The notes: generated by a model not told the origin, from the letters alone. Positions 16,284 to 26,175 are shown, counted from the first letter of the stretch. The stretch: DNA of 48,312 bases from Myxococcales bacterium (GCA_003142855.1 PLNW01000156.1:1-48312); one strand, 5' to 3'. Program-made: numbers and translations.

Positions 16284-16311
16284 GGAAGGTTAAAATGTTA
16301 AAAGACCTTCC
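16284..16311 (+). promoter_or_regulatory. RNA hairpin enclosing a ribosome-binding site
   Basis: GGAAGGT (16284-16290) and ACCTTCC (16305-16311) form a perfect 7-bp stem around a 14-base loop that contains the start codon of the binding-protein gene. The 5' arm is itself the Shine-Dalgarno sequence GGAAGG, spaced five bases from ATG 16295. When folded, the stem would hide the ribosome-binding site, so translation may be controlled. It could alternatively be a DNA operator. Confidence 0.45.
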
Positions 16312-17704
16312 AAATCCCCCTTCGGTCGTTATGCGTTTCGTCAGCAACTTCCCGTACGGCAGGGCACCCTTGTGGTTGCTGGTCATCGCAGTCGTGTCGG
16401 TGGGTCTGCGCGTGGTCACCGCGCGCCGGCACGAGGCGCGGCCCGATCTGGTCATCGTCACCCACACCGAGGCCCAGTTCGACGCCTATCGCAAGGCCAT
16501 CCCGCGCTTCGAGCGCGACCACGGGGTCAAGGTGCAGCTGCAATTCGCCAACTGGGCCTCCCTGCAGGCGCGTTTGCAGAACGCCATCCTGGCCGGCAGC
16601 GAAGTGCCGGATCTGTCGGAAGTGTTCGCGGGATCCTTGGGCTTCTTCACCCGCGGACCGGCAGAGGATTTCGGGCTGCTGGATTTGACGGACAGGCTGC
16701 GCGCCGACGGACTGGACAAGCGACTGGTGCAATCGCGCCTCAGTCTCTGGTCGACGCGCGGGCGCGTTTACGCGCTTCCCCACGACGTCCATCCCGTGAT
16801 GCTGGCGTACCGACGCGACCTGGTCGAGGCGCTGGGCATCGATGTCAGCAAGCTCACCACCTGGGACAAGTTCGTGGAGGTGGGGCGGCAGGTGAGCCGC
16901 GATCTCGACGGCGACGGAATCATCGATCGCTACATGCTCGACATGCGCTACGACGGGAACTGGGGTTTGCAGGTGCTGATGTTCCAGCGGGGCGGTCAGG
17001 TCTTTGACCAGCAAGGCGAGGTGGCCTTTGCCACCGAGGACAATGCGCAGCTTATCCGCTGGTACATCGAACAGACGCGCGGGCCGCACAAGATCGGCTA
17101 CGAGTGCGGCTGGGGGCAGCCGGTGGTCAGGGCCATGACCGACGGGTTGGTGTTGTTTCAGTGGGCGCCCGACTGGCGTAGCTGGGTATTTGCCGATGAG
17201 GCGCCGGCGTTGTCCGGCAAGATGGCGCTGATGCCGCTGCCGGCCTGGACCCCAGGCGGACGACGCACATCGACCTGGGGTGGCACGGGTCTGATGATCA
17301 TGAAGCAGACGCGCCACCCAGATCTTGCCTGGGAACTGGCCAAGTATCTCTATTTCGACACATCCCAATTGGGTGAGCGCTTTCTGGCGACCAACATCCT
17401 GCCGGCGCTGAAGGACGCGTGGAACCTGCCCGAGTTCGCGACGCCGTTCCCCTACTATTCCAACCAGCGCGTCGGGCAGATGTACGCAGAGCTGGCGCCC
17501 GAGGCGCCGCCTGTGTATTCGAGCCCAGTGGACGACGCCGGGCGGCTCGCTCTGGACCGAGCCTACAACCGATCCGCACAGTACTATTCGGAGAAAGGCG
17601 AGGCGGGTTTGTTGGAGAAGATCCGGGAGGAATTGGCCGAGGCCGCCGAATCCGTGCGCCGGCTGGCCAGGCGTGAGAAGATCCTGGCCAAGGGGACGCT
17701 ATGA
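16295..17704 (+). CDS. Sugar ABC transporter substrate-binding protein
   Basis: About 469 aa from ATG 16295, chosen for its GGAAGG ribosome-binding site; a TTG at 16247 or an ATG at 16331 are alternatives. One hydrophobic segment (about residues 24-41, APLWLLVIAVVSVGL) acts as signal or membrane anchor; no lipobox Cys is seen, unusual for a Gram-negative binding protein only in that the anchor may stay uncleaved. The mature part matches family-1 extracellular solute-binding proteins (CUT1), with VPDLSEVFAG, LPHDVHPVMLAYRRDL and the closing region around WGGTGLMIMKQT. It binds an oligosaccharide or xyloside and delivers it to the permeases. Stop overlaps the next start by 4 bases (ATGA). Confidence 0.9.
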   Translation: MLKDLPNPPSVVMRFVSNFPYGRAPLWLLVIAVVSVGLRVVTARRHEARPDLVIVTHTEAQFDAYRKAIPRFERDHGVKVQLQFANWASLQARLQNAILAGSEVPDLSEVFAGSLGFFTRGPAEDFGLLDLTDRLRADGLDKRLVQSRLSLWSTRGRVYALPHDVHPVMLAYRRDLVEALGIDVSKLTTWDKFVEVGRQVSRDLDGDGIIDRYMLDMRYDGNWGLQVLMFQRGGQVFDQQGEVAFATEDNAQLIRWYIEQTRGPHKIGYECGWGQPVVRAMTDGLVLFQWAPDWRSWVFADEAPALSGKMALMPLPAWTPGGRRTSTWGGTGLMIMKQTRHPDLAWELAKYLYFDTSQLGERFLATNILPALKDAWNLPEFATPFPYYSNQRVGQMYAELAPEAPPVYSSPVDDAGRLALDRAYNRSAQYYSEKGEAGLLEKIREELAEAAESVRRLARREKILAKGTL

Positions 17705-18630
17705 GGGGCAAGGTCCGGCAGCGAGCTGTGCGGTCCCCGGGGCGACCGCGCTACAAGGGCAACGCGCCCTATCTTTTCTTGTCGCCCTATATCGTGTTGA
17801 CCGCAGCGTTCTTTGTCGTGCCGTTTGTCAATGCGATCATGCTCGCGTTCTACGAGACCAATGGACCGCGCAGCCACGTTTTCGTGGGGTTGGACAATTT
17901 CGTCTTCTTGTTCACGGATCCGATTTTCTTGCGGGCTTTGCTCAATACCACGGTGTTCGCTTTGGTTTCGGTCTTCATACAATTGCCGCTTTCCATGGCC
18001 CTGGCGTTGCTGCTCAATTCTGGTGGCGACAAGGTGAAGGGATTCTTTCGGCTGGTGTTCTTTTCGCCCAACTTGGTGGGCCAGGTCCTGGTGGGCATTC
18101 TCTTCAGTGTTCTGTTCACGCCGCGCTACGGCCTCATCAATCGGGGTTTCCAAATGGTCTTGCACTGGGGGCTGGAGGCGCGCTGGCTGTCCGAGCCTCG
18201 GCTCATCATGCCGGCCATTGTCCTGACCTCGCTGTGGCTGTGGGTCGGTTTCAATATGATCTACTTCCTTGCGGCCCTGCAGACCGTGGACAAGACCTTG
18301 CAAGAGGCGGCGCGCATCGACGGGGCCAGTCCCTGGCAGATCTTCTGGCACGTGACCCTGCCTTCGATGCGCCACGTGGTGATCTTCGTCGTGATCATGA
18401 GCGTGATTGGCTCGTACCAGCTCTTCGAGCTGCCGCTCACCCTGCTGAGTGAAAGCTACGGCTACGGGGCCAACGACGCCGGGCTGACGCTGATTACCTA
18501 TCTCAACTACAATGCCTTCCGATGCGGCGACTTGGGCTTGGGATCTGCGGTGGGCTGGGTGGTGGCGATGATCATCTTTGTGATTAGTCTGGTTCAGATC
18601 AGGCTGGGCCGCATCGCCGAGGAGGATTAG
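17701..18630 (+). CDS. Sugar ABC transporter permease 1 (CUT1)
   Basis: Encodes 309 aa with six predicted membrane segments. The cytoplasmic EAA loop EAARIDGASPWQIFWHVTLP lies near residues 202-221 and contacts the ATPase. Length and topology match MalF/UgpA-type permeases. Overlaps the binding-protein stop; 3 bases before permease 2. Pairs with the divergent ATPase at 15070-16209. Confidence 0.95.
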   Translation: MRGKVRQRAVRSPGRPRYKGNAPYLFLSPYIVLTAAFFVVPFVNAIMLAFYETNGPRSHVFVGLDNFVFLFTDPIFLRALLNTTVFALVSVFIQLPLSMALALLLNSGGDKVKGFFRLVFFSPNLVGQVLVGILFSVLFTPRYGLINRGFQMVLHWGLEARWLSEPRLIMPAIVLTSLWLWVGFNMIYFLAALQTVDKTLQEAARIDGASPWQIFWHVTLPSMRHVVIFVVIMSVIGSYQLFELPLTLLSESYGYGANDAGLTLITYLNYNAFRCGDLGLGSAVGWVVAMIIFVISLVQIRLGRIAEED

Positions 18631-18633
18631 GCC

Positions 18634-19557
18634 ATGAACCTCCTGCAAATCTTGTTGCTGGCGCTGTTTGCGGCTTTCGTGGTCCTGCGCCTGCTGGGGC
18701 GGGGGCGGACGGCGTCTCGCTTTGCGCGCTGGACGCTGCTGTGCCTGGGCGCCGTGGTGGTGCTGGCGCCCTTCACCTGGCTGGTGGCAGCGGTGTTCAA
18801 GGATCGCTCGGTGCTCAACGAGTACATCTTTCTGCCGCCAGTGGAGCAGTGGTCGGAGAAGACGCTCAACCTCAACAACTTCCGCGAGCTATTCAAGGGC
18901 CGGCCCAGCCTGACCGGGCCGGTCTATTTCTGGGAGTACGTGCTCAATTCGACTGTGTATGCCACCTGCACCACGGTGTTGCAGATCTTCTTCTGTTCGT
19001 TGGGTGGCTACGCCCTGGCCAAGTACGAGTTCCGCGGCAAGAATGCGCTGACTCTGTTCATGCTGGGGTCCATGATGATTCCCTCGGTTCTGCTGCTGGC
19101 GCCGCTGTACAAGATGGTGGTGGACCTGGGACTGGTGGATTCACTCGCCGGGCTCATCATTCCCGGGATGGTCGGCACCTATGGCATTTTCCTTTTCCGA
19201 CAGGCTTGCCTGGCCGTGCCCAATGAGATGATCGATGCCGCTCGTCTGGATGGCTGCGGCGAGTTCGGCATCTATCTTCGCCTGGTGATGCCGCTGGTGC
19301 GACCCATGGCGGCGGCCTTTTGCCTGATCTGTTTCCTGGGCAACTGGAACGCCTTCTTTGCCCCCAATGTGTTTCTGCACAGCCAGGACAAGCTCACCCT
19401 GCCGGTGGTGTTGAATCTGTACCTGGGCGAATTTCGACACGATCAGGGCGTGTTCCTGACCGGGACCGCGCTGGCTATGATCCCCCCAGCGGTGCTGTTT
19501 TTTGCTTTGCAGAGGGAATTCATCAGCGGGCTGACCTCGGGCGCGGTCAAAGGGTAG
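18634..19557 (+). CDS. Sugar ABC transporter permease 2 (CUT1)
   Basis: Encodes 307 aa with six predicted membrane segments and the EAA-type loop DAARLDGCGEFGIYLRLVMP in the second half; MalG/UgpE type. Together with permease 1 it forms the membrane channel for the imported glycoside. One base separates its stop from the GH43 start, suggesting the importer and the intracellular hydrolase are made together. Confidence 0.95.
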   Translation: MNLLQILLLALFAAFVVLRLLGRGRTASRFARWTLLCLGAVVVLAPFTWLVAAVFKDRSVLNEYIFLPPVEQWSEKTLNLNNFRELFKGRPSLTGPVYFWEYVLNSTVYATCTTVLQIFFCSLGGYALAKYEFRGKNALTLFMLGSMMIPSVLLLAPLYKMVVDLGLVDSLAGLIIPGMVGTYGIFLFRQACLAVPNEMIDAARLDGCGEFGIYLRLVMPLVRPMAAAFCLICFLGNWNAFFAPNVFLHSQDKLTLPVVLNLYLGEFRHDQGVFLTGTALAMIPPAVLFFALQREFISGLTSGAVKG

Positions 19558-19558
19558 A

Positions 19559-21115
19559 ATGCCCGTGTCCCGCCGTCGCACTTTTCGCAATCCGATCCTG
19601 GCCGGATTCTATCCCGATCCCAGTTTGTGCCGGGTCCGAGGCGACTTCTATTTGGTCAGCAGCAGCTTCGAGTATTTCCCGGGCGTTCCCATTTTCCACA
19701 GTCGCGATCTGGTGCACTGGCAGCAGCTCGGCCATGTGCTGGCACGCAAGAGCCAGCTTGACCTGACGGGGGTGGCGAGCTCAGGCGGCATCTACGCGCC
19801 GACTTTGCGCCACCATCGTGGGCGATTCTTCTTGGTGACCACGCATGTGGGCGGCGGCGGCAATTTCCTGGTCACGGCTCGCCGACCCGAGGGCCCCTGG
19901 TCGGATCCGGTGTGGATCGATGAGGGTGGGTTCGATCCGTCGCTGTTTTTCGACCGCGGCCGCGTGTACTACGCTCGCGACGGAAAAGGGGCGGACTTCG
20001 ATCATCCGGTCGTTGAGCAGGCCGAGATCGATGCAAGCACCGGCCAGTTGCGCGGGCCCATGCGGGTGATCTGGCGTGGCGCGGGCGGGGTCTGGCCCGA
20101 GGGGGCGCACCTTCATGCTCTGCACGGCCGGACCTATCTGCTGGCTGCCGAGGGCGGCACGGCCTACGACCACTGCGAGGTCGCGGCGCGGGCGGATTCA
20201 CCCTGGGGACCATTCGAACCCTGTCCTCACAATCCAATTCTCAGTCATCGCCGCCGTAGGCGGCATCCCATCCAAGCCACTGGACACGCTGACCTGGTCA
20301 CGCTGGAGGACGGCAGCGCGTGGGCGGTGTTTCTGGGCATACGACCGCGACCCGGCCGCCATCATCACCTCGGCCGCGAGACCTTCTTGGCGCCGGTGCG
20401 CTTCTCCGACGACGGTTGGCCGACTATCGGCGAGCGCGGACAGGTCGAGCTTGAGATGCCAGCCCCGGAGTTGGCGCCGCATCGCTTTGTTCCGCTGCCA
20501 GCGCGCGACGACTTTGATGGCGCGGTCCTGGACTCGGTTTGGGTCCACGTGCGCAATCCGCCCGAGGACGCGATTACTCTCAAGCAGAGGGCAGGGCATC
20601 TGCGCTTGTGGGGACAGCCCGCCAGCCTGGACGATATCGGACCAGTTGCTTTGGTGGCTCGCCGCCAGCAGCACTTCGCAATGGGCTGCAAGACGCAGTT
20701 GGATTTTGCGCCCGAGCAGCCGGGCGAAGAGGCAGGCCTGTCCGTGCGCGCGCGCGAGGATTTTCACCTCGACCTGGCAGTACGCCTCGGCCGGGCCGGA
20801 CGCGAAGTGGTGGCCGTGCGCCGAACCGGTGGTCTGTCGCGTGTGTTGGGTCGTGTGGCGATTCCGCCCGGTCCAGTTGAACTGTGCATTCGCGCCGAGA
20901 ATGATCGCTACCAACTCTCGGCCGGCCAAGGACGCGCAAGCATCCTGCTTGGCGAGGTCCCCGCGCGCGCCCTGTCCGCCGAGACCATCACCCGTCGCGG
21001 GCCCATGCACTTTTGCGGTGTGGTGATTGGTATGTACGCCACCGGCCGAGGCCGTCCCTGTCGCGCACCCGCGGATTTCGATTGGTTCGACTATCGTCCC
21101 GATACCAGCGGCTGA
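19559..21115 (+). CDS. Cytoplasmic GH43 beta-xylosidase/arabinofuranosidase
   Basis: Encodes 518 aa with no signal peptide, so it acts on imported sugars. The five-bladed propeller (1 to about 300) shows the GH43 catalytic set: Asp20 (FYPDPS), Asp126 (GGFDPSLFF) and Glu181 (WPEGAHLH), plus the conserved HPIQATGHADLV segment. The C-terminal beta-sandwich (about 315-515) is the usual GH43 C2 domain that shapes the active site of beta-xylosidases. Likely releases xylose (or arabinose) from short xylosides for XylA/XylB. Its last 25 bases overlap the converging gene. Confidence 0.93.
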   Translation: MPVSRRRTFRNPILAGFYPDPSLCRVRGDFYLVSSSFEYFPGVPIFHSRDLVHWQQLGHVLARKSQLDLTGVASSGGIYAPTLRHHRGRFFLVTTHVGGGGNFLVTARRPEGPWSDPVWIDEGGFDPSLFFDRGRVYYARDGKGADFDHPVVEQAEIDASTGQLRGPMRVIWRGAGGVWPEGAHLHALHGRTYLLAAEGGTAYDHCEVAARADSPWGPFEPCPHNPILSHRRRRRHPIQATGHADLVTLEDGSAWAVFLGIRPRPGRHHHLGRETFLAPVRFSDDGWPTIGERGQVELEMPAPELAPHRFVPLPARDDFDGAVLDSVWVHVRNPPEDAITLKQRAGHLRLWGQPASLDDIGPVALVARRQQHFAMGCKTQLDFAPEQPGEEAGLSVRAREDFHLDLAVRLGRAGREVVAVRRTGGLSRVLGRVAIPPGPVELCIRAENDRYQLSAGQGRASILLGEVPARALSAETITRRGPMHFCGVVIGMYATGRGRPCRAPADFDWFDYRPDTSG

Positions 21116-23454
21116 CTGTGTTTGCACAGCCGAGCAGCCACGAGAAGAGTGATTAGCAGCAACAGCGAAATCATGGAGAGCGTGATGGCGATTTTCCAGC
21201 CCGGCGGCGCGTAGGACAGGACGATGCGATGAGGGCCGGGGAGCAGGAAGACACCGCGCATGGCGAGGTTCACGCGCAGAACCTGGGTCGGCTGACCGTC
21301 GAGCAAGGCGCTCCAACCAGCGTCGAACTGTTCCAGGAACACCGCCACGCCCGGTCGGGCAGCTTGACAATTGGCCACGATGCGCGTGTCTTGAAAGGAC
21401 TCCAGTTCACAGGCACCGGCCGGCTGCTCGACCGGGTCGGCGTCCGATGCGAATGTGAAGGATTCGGCAGCGGGGGCAAGAATCGCCCGTCGACCCGCGA
21501 CCACCTCGGGATCGAACACCGCCTCGCGCGCGGCGAGATCGGGCAAGGTGCGAATTGTGCCCGCCAGATACACCCTGGGCAAAACACCTTTCACGCGATA
21601 CAGGCGCGTTCCCGGCAAAGGGTCCATCATCGCCTCGAGACCATCGGGTGTGGGCAGCGACGGAGTCGCAATGCCGGAGATCAAGTACTCGATCCCAGTG
21701 AGACGCAATAGACTGGCCATGTGCGCTTGGCCCACAGTCCACAGGGTGGCCAGTGAGCTCGGCCTGGCGGCGTCGTAGCCCGGCACCACGCCAATCCCGT
21801 GAATGGTGGCAAGGTTGTCTATCAGTGTGCGCAGGAGATTGCGCTGAACCTCGCCCACTGTGCCAGGCGGCGCGCTTCGTTCGATGGCGCTGTCCACATT
21901 AGGCGAACGGTACACGCGCGGGGGCGCCAGCCGGCCACGCGTACGCGCGTCCGCACGAATCGCAGCCGCCGCTGGCGGCTCTTCGTCGAGAAGACTACGG
22001 GGCCCGAAGTTCTGCAGGGGCCAAGCCGCCGCAGCCAAGTCACCGGTCACGATGGCCACGGCCAAGATTCCCGCGAGTCGGGGACGACGCCCGGCCAACC
22101 AAGAGGTCGCCGCCATGGCCAGCGCGGCGGCCAGTCCAGCCAGAGCGCCGTGGCGCACGGGTTCGGCCATGGCGGTGGGCACGAAAGGCGAGAATAGAGC
22201 CAGGGCGCCCAGCGGAACCGCACAGATGACCGCGCGGAGCCAGACGGCACTGGACGAGAGCTGTTCCAGCCCCAAAGCGGCGAGCAGCGACGAACTCGCC
22301 ACAGTGACGATGAGGTACTTCTCCGGACCTCGCATGTACCCGAGAGGGGGGATCAAAGTGCGAAAGATGGCGTGCACCGGCGTATGCCGGCCCAGCGCCA
22401 GCAAAAGGGCAAACAGGGCGAGAATGCCCAGGATGAGCGGCCCTCGACGACGGCGGCCGAAAGCGAAGCCCGCGAGCACAATCGCGCTGGCACCGAGATA
22501 GCACCCATAGATGAGGGGCCTTTGATCGAGGTCCTTTTCTCCCACCCAGGGGCCTGCCACATAGTCGGTGTAGGGATCGCCCATGGATCCTGGCGCCACC
22601 AGTTCCAGCAGACGCATGGGATGGAACGAGCCCACCTCGGCGGCAGTCCGCGCCAACCGATCTGCGCGCGCGTTGCCGTGCGCGATCCGCTGGACGGGAA
22701 CAATGACGACGGCGGCGATTCCCGCTGCCAGCACCAGGGAGAGCATCGCGGACAGCACAAATTGCGTCGCACGCCGAGTGCGGCCATCACGCTCACCCAC
22801 GCCGCGATCCACATCCGCCCATGCGACAACCAGAGCAAACCCGACCGCCATGATGGCGAGAAAGACCTCGCCGGTGAGAAGCGCCAGGGCGACGGGGATG
22901 GCGGCCAGAGCGAGAGCCTTCAGCCTAGCGCTCACAGGCGATCGGGTGCGTGCCACGCGCGCCAGGTGAATGAACCCCAGTCCGCACCACGGCAAGTAGG
23001 CGCCTGCGATGAGACGAAGTCCCGCCGTGAACTCACCGGTGCAGGTGCCCGAGAGGCACCACGCAATTCCAGCGACCAGCGTGGCTGCGGGGGAGCGGGC
23101 ACCCAGGGCACGGGCCAGCATCATGATCCCGACGCCCCCGATGACCAGATGGAGCAGCAGCCACCAGCTGGTCAGCTGCGGCGAGGATGAGAAGAAGAAG
23201 ACGGCATTGAGCGGATAGGTGAGCTGATTGAGAGGGTTTGCCAGCGTGGACAGGCCCAGTCCTTGCAGCGGGTTCCACAACACGGAGTCGCCTCGCGCGA
23301 GGGCATCACGAAGAAACCAGCGCGAGGGGAAAAGCCAGCGGCTGACATCGCGTTGAAAGAGAATCTGCCCGGCCAGAAGCGGGAAGTAGACCACGGCCAA
23401 CGCAGCCAACAGCAAGGAGAAAAGAAGAAGGCGGCGAGCGCGGGGTCGAATCAT
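21091..23454 (-). CDS. YfhO-family multi-pass membrane protein
   Basis: Encodes 787 aa. Roughly a dozen membrane helices occupy residues 8-470, followed by a soluble extracytoplasmic domain and a last helix near the C-terminus. Family pointers: the FQRDVSRWLFPSRWFLRDAL and WNPLQGLGLS stretches near the start and the late GWSALLDGQPTQVLRVNLAMRGVFLLPGPHRIVLSY region, both usual for YfhO/GT-C-like proteins. These are thought to move sugars from polyprenyl carriers onto surface polymers; no substrate can be named here. Converges on the GH43 gene with a 25-base overlap. Confidence 0.75.
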   Translation of the reverse strand: MIRPRARRLLLFSLLLAALAVVYFPLLAGQILFQRDVSRWLFPSRWFLRDALARGDSVLWNPLQGLGLSTLANPLNQLTYPLNAVFFFSSSPQLTSWWLLLHLVIGGVGIMMLARALGARSPAATLVAGIAWCLSGTCTGEFTAGLRLIAGAYLPWCGLGFIHLARVARTRSPVSARLKALALAAIPVALALLTGEVFLAIMAVGFALVVAWADVDRGVGERDGRTRRATQFVLSAMLSLVLAAGIAAVVIVPVQRIAHGNARADRLARTAAEVGSFHPMRLLELVAPGSMGDPYTDYVAGPWVGEKDLDQRPLIYGCYLGASAIVLAGFAFGRRRRGPLILGILALFALLLALGRHTPVHAIFRTLIPPLGYMRGPEKYLIVTVASSSLLAALGLEQLSSSAVWLRAVICAVPLGALALFSPFVPTAMAEPVRHGALAGLAAALAMAATSWLAGRRPRLAGILAVAIVTGDLAAAAWPLQNFGPRSLLDEEPPAAAAIRADARTRGRLAPPRVYRSPNVDSAIERSAPPGTVGEVQRNLLRTLIDNLATIHGIGVVPGYDAARPSSLATLWTVGQAHMASLLRLTGIEYLISGIATPSLPTPDGLEAMMDPLPGTRLYRVKGVLPRVYLAGTIRTLPDLAAREAVFDPEVVAGRRAILAPAAESFTFASDADPVEQPAGACELESFQDTRIVANCQAARPGVAVFLEQFDAGWSALLDGQPTQVLRVNLAMRGVFLLPGPHRIVLSYAPPGWKIAITLSMISLLLLITLLVAARLCKHSQPLVSGR

Positions 23455-23637
23455 CGGACAGCAGGGAACGGTAGAGAACGTGCCGGTTTCGCCGACTAGA
23501 ACACACCTCGCGCCAGCCGGGAAACCCAGGACAGGGTAGCACGAGTCGGCTGACTATCCTTGTTCCCCTGTTGCGCGCGGAAAGCCCAAATTATTGATTG
23601 GCTGGGGTATCGTCCCTCTGCCAGGTTGAGACCAACC

Positions 23638-25269
23638 ATGCCAGCAGCCCGGGACGAAAGTGCGAGCCAGGCGCCCGAACGCCGTCGTGATTGGTGGCGC
23701 GTTTCCGTGGTGGCGGCGTTGCTCGGCCTGGCGTTCCTGTTGGGCTGCTTCCCCATGGGAGACTTCGACGTCTGGTGGCACCTGCGCGGGGGACAATTCA
23801 TCCTCGAGCACGGCACCATTCCCCGCGTCGACATCTTCACCTACACCAACGCGGGTGGTCCGTGGATCGATCTCTACTGGTTGTTCCAGGTCATCATCGC
23901 GCTGTTGTATCGGGTGGGCGGGGTTTCGGCCTTGGTCTTGCTCAAGGCCGTCGGGGGCGTGGCGATCGTCGCGCTTGCGCTGGCAGTCCGACGCCCGGGC
24001 GCCAGGATTTGGCCAGCCGTGCTTGCCTGGCTGCCCGCCGTGATTGTGTTATCGGGCCGCCTGTGCGAACGGCCCGAGCTGTTCTCGCTGCTGCTCCTCG
24101 CGGGATTTCTCGTGGTCTTGGGGCGCGCAGCCGAGCGGCCGCGCTGGCTGTGGTGGCTGCCGCTGCTGCAACTTCTGTGGGTAAATTGCCACGGCTTTTT
24201 CGTGATGGGTCCCCTGTTGATCGCGGCGTATGCCGCGGAACTGCTCTACCAGCGGATTCGCTACGGCAACACCGGCGCGCCCGGACTGGCGCGAACCTTC
24301 GCGCTGGCGGGGAGCGCGGCCATCGTGGCTTGCGTGATCAATCCATACGGCATCAATGCCGTGAGCCTACCCCTCCAACAATTCCACAAACTGGGGGCCG
24401 AGGGAATCTTTCGCGCCAACATTGGCGAGCTGAAGAGCATCGGCGACTTCATCACCCTGGCCGGGGTGAATAATCCCTATCTCTTGGGGTTCCTGCTCAT
24501 GCTCGGGCTCGGGTTTGTCAGTTTCGCCCCGCTGCTGGTGCGCGGCCGTTTCAGTCCCTACCGGGGACTGCTCTTCGCCGGCGCGGCCTACCTCGGGTGG
24601 CAGGCGACACGGAACAGCACCTTGTTGGCGCTGGTCGCTGCGGTTGTGAGCGTGGCAAACCTCGACGACTGGCTCGATAGCGTGTGGCCCAAGGCGCCCG
24701 CACCCCGTCGCGGCCGGCGCGCGCCGCGGCCACGCGCTCGCCGTCGCATCGAGCCTGTCCTGCTGGCCGCGATTTCGCTGGTGGCCGTTGCGGTGGTGTC
24801 CGGACGGCTCTATGCATGGGCCGGCGAGGGGCGCACAATCGGTTTCGGCGAACGTCCGCGGTGGTATGCGCACGAGTCGTGCGAGTTCCTGGCACGCCCG
24901 GGAATGCCGGAGCGGATCGTGGCCTTCAACCTGGGACAGGCAGGCGTGTGCATCGCCCATGTGCGCGAGCAGCGCAAGCTGTTCATGGATCCGCGACTGG
25001 AAACCAACTCAGAGGAGACCTTCGCACGCTACCTGGCGGCCTTGCGCGGCCTGTGGCGCGGGGCCGGTTGGGAAGCTCCGCTCGGAATCGATCCCGCGCG
25101 TCCTGACGAGATCCCGGCGCTGCTGGTCGAGCGCGGAATTCTGTCGCGCGTGATCAACGTGCTCGCCCACGATCCCCGCTGGCGCTGCGTGCACGCCGAC
25201 GCAGTCGCCGCCGTCTTCGTCGCGACGGCTTTCGCCGAGGCGCACCAGCTTGCTGCAGTCACGCCGTGA
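23638..25269 (+). CDS. GT-C-like multi-pass membrane protein
   Basis: Encodes 543 aa from ATG 23638. About ten membrane helices lie in the first 420 residues; an early GDFDVWWHLRGGQFILEHGTIP loop has the acidic/His pattern of the first luminal loop of GT-C transferases. An Arg-rich stretch (about 385-400) precedes a last helix, then a C-terminal soluble domain of about 110 residues. A polyprenyl-dependent glycosyltransferase-like role is likely but unproven. It is transcribed away from the YfhO gene across a 183-base shared promoter region in which no clear operator was seen. Confidence 0.65.
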   Translation: MPAARDESASQAPERRRDWWRVSVVAALLGLAFLLGCFPMGDFDVWWHLRGGQFILEHGTIPRVDIFTYTNAGGPWIDLYWLFQVIIALLYRVGGVSALVLLKAVGGVAIVALALAVRRPGARIWPAVLAWLPAVIVLSGRLCERPELFSLLLLAGFLVVLGRAAERPRWLWWLPLLQLLWVNCHGFFVMGPLLIAAYAAELLYQRIRYGNTGAPGLARTFALAGSAAIVACVINPYGINAVSLPLQQFHKLGAEGIFRANIGELKSIGDFITLAGVNNPYLLGFLLMLGLGFVSFAPLLVRGRFSPYRGLLFAGAAYLGWQATRNSTLLALVAAVVSVANLDDWLDSVWPKAPAPRRGRRAPRPRARRRIEPVLLAAISLVAVAVVSGRLYAWAGEGRTIGFGERPRWYAHESCEFLARPGMPERIVAFNLGQAGVCIAHVREQRKLFMDPRLETNSEETFARYLAALRGLWRGAGWEAPLGIDPARPDEIPALLVERGILSRVINVLAHDPRWRCVHADAVAAVFVATAFAEAHQLAAVTP

Positions 25270-25287
25270 TGCCGTAGCTTCTCCGCT

Positions 25288-25827
25288 CTAGCGATTGCGG
25301 TCCAGGATGTCGTTCGTGAACAGTTCAATCGCGTTGAGCGCGGCGTCGGATTTGTCGCTGATGTTGAGTTGGATGTAGAAGCGGTCGACGTAGGCGTAGG
25401 CGGCATAGACGGTGGATAGCCCCAAGTCCAGGACCGCGTTGTCACGGCCGGGGATGGCCTGGCTCGCGGCGGGCATCGAGAAGCTGTAGATGGATTGGGC
25501 ACCTGCCGGGCTGCCCATGTCGTGAATGGCCACCTGGATGGTGCGGGTGCCGTCGCTGTACGTGGCGTATACGCTGCTGACCCAGCCGCGATCGATGTAT
25601 TTGGGCGCGGCGCCGTCGATGCGATTGTAGAACTCCGTGAGATCAGTGACCAGTTGAATGTCACTCACGCGCGTCCAGGTGCCGACTTCGTTGTTGGGCG
25701 GCAGCCTATCGACCAGCGTCCGAGGGCCTGATGAGCATACGCCGAGGCTCATGCACAGCGCGTACAGGGCCGCCAGCGTCGTCATGCATCGCCCGCCTCC
25801 AGACCAAGGTGCTTGCCATTGCATCAT
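25288..25827 (-). CDS. Small exported protein, DUF6599-like
   Basis: Up to 179 aa; ATG 25785 (165 aa) gives a better signal peptide (hydrophobic core, then a Cys near residue 17 in a poor lipobox). The mature part carries FYNRIDGAAPKYIDRG, the hallmark stretch of a family of short exported bacterial proteins (DUF6599-like), followed by alternating beta strands with YxYVDRFY. Function unknown. Converges on the GT-C-like gene with an 18-base gap. Confidence 0.65.
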   Translation of the reverse strand: MMQWQAPWSGGGRCMTTLAALYALCMSLGVCSSGPRTLVDRLPPNNEVGTWTRVSDIQLVTDLTEFYNRIDGAAPKYIDRGWVSSVYATYSDGTRTIQVAIHDMGSPAGAQSIYSFSMPAASQAIPGRDNAVLDLGLSTVYAAYAYVDRFYIQLNISDKSDAALNAIELFTNDILDRNR

Positions 25828-26175
25828 CGCATTCCCCCAGGGTCAAACGCGTCGTGAGGCAGTATGATCGTCGGAACCGGTCCAAATCGCAAGGCTCGAT
25901 CCCTGTGTCGCCGGTGAGCGAGGCGCGCGAGCGGGCGGCAGGAGTGACTCCGAGGGGGCGTAAGGAGCCGCTCCGAGCCTCGTCTGCGAGGCTCGGATGC
26001 CAGGCGACGATCGAGTCCATCATGGACGCGCGCAGCGCGGCCGTTGATGGACGTCCCCCGAGGAGCATCTCCTGTCCGACCGCCAGCGCCGAGCGGCTGC
26101 CCCGCCCACTCGTCGTCATTCTCTTGGACGACCGCAGCCTCATAGCCAGGCCAGGGATCTGGTATCCTGGCAGTC
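25828..26175. other. Intergenic region with one strong hairpin
   Basis: About 350 bases between divergent genes. A perfect 10-bp stem (arms at 25973-25982 and 25987-25996, sequences CCGAGCCTCG and CGAGGCTCGG, loop TCTG) is the only structure noticed. No T-run follows, and no converging transcript needs ending here, so a structured leader or protein-binding site is possible. Open frames here look like shadows. Confidence 0.5.
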
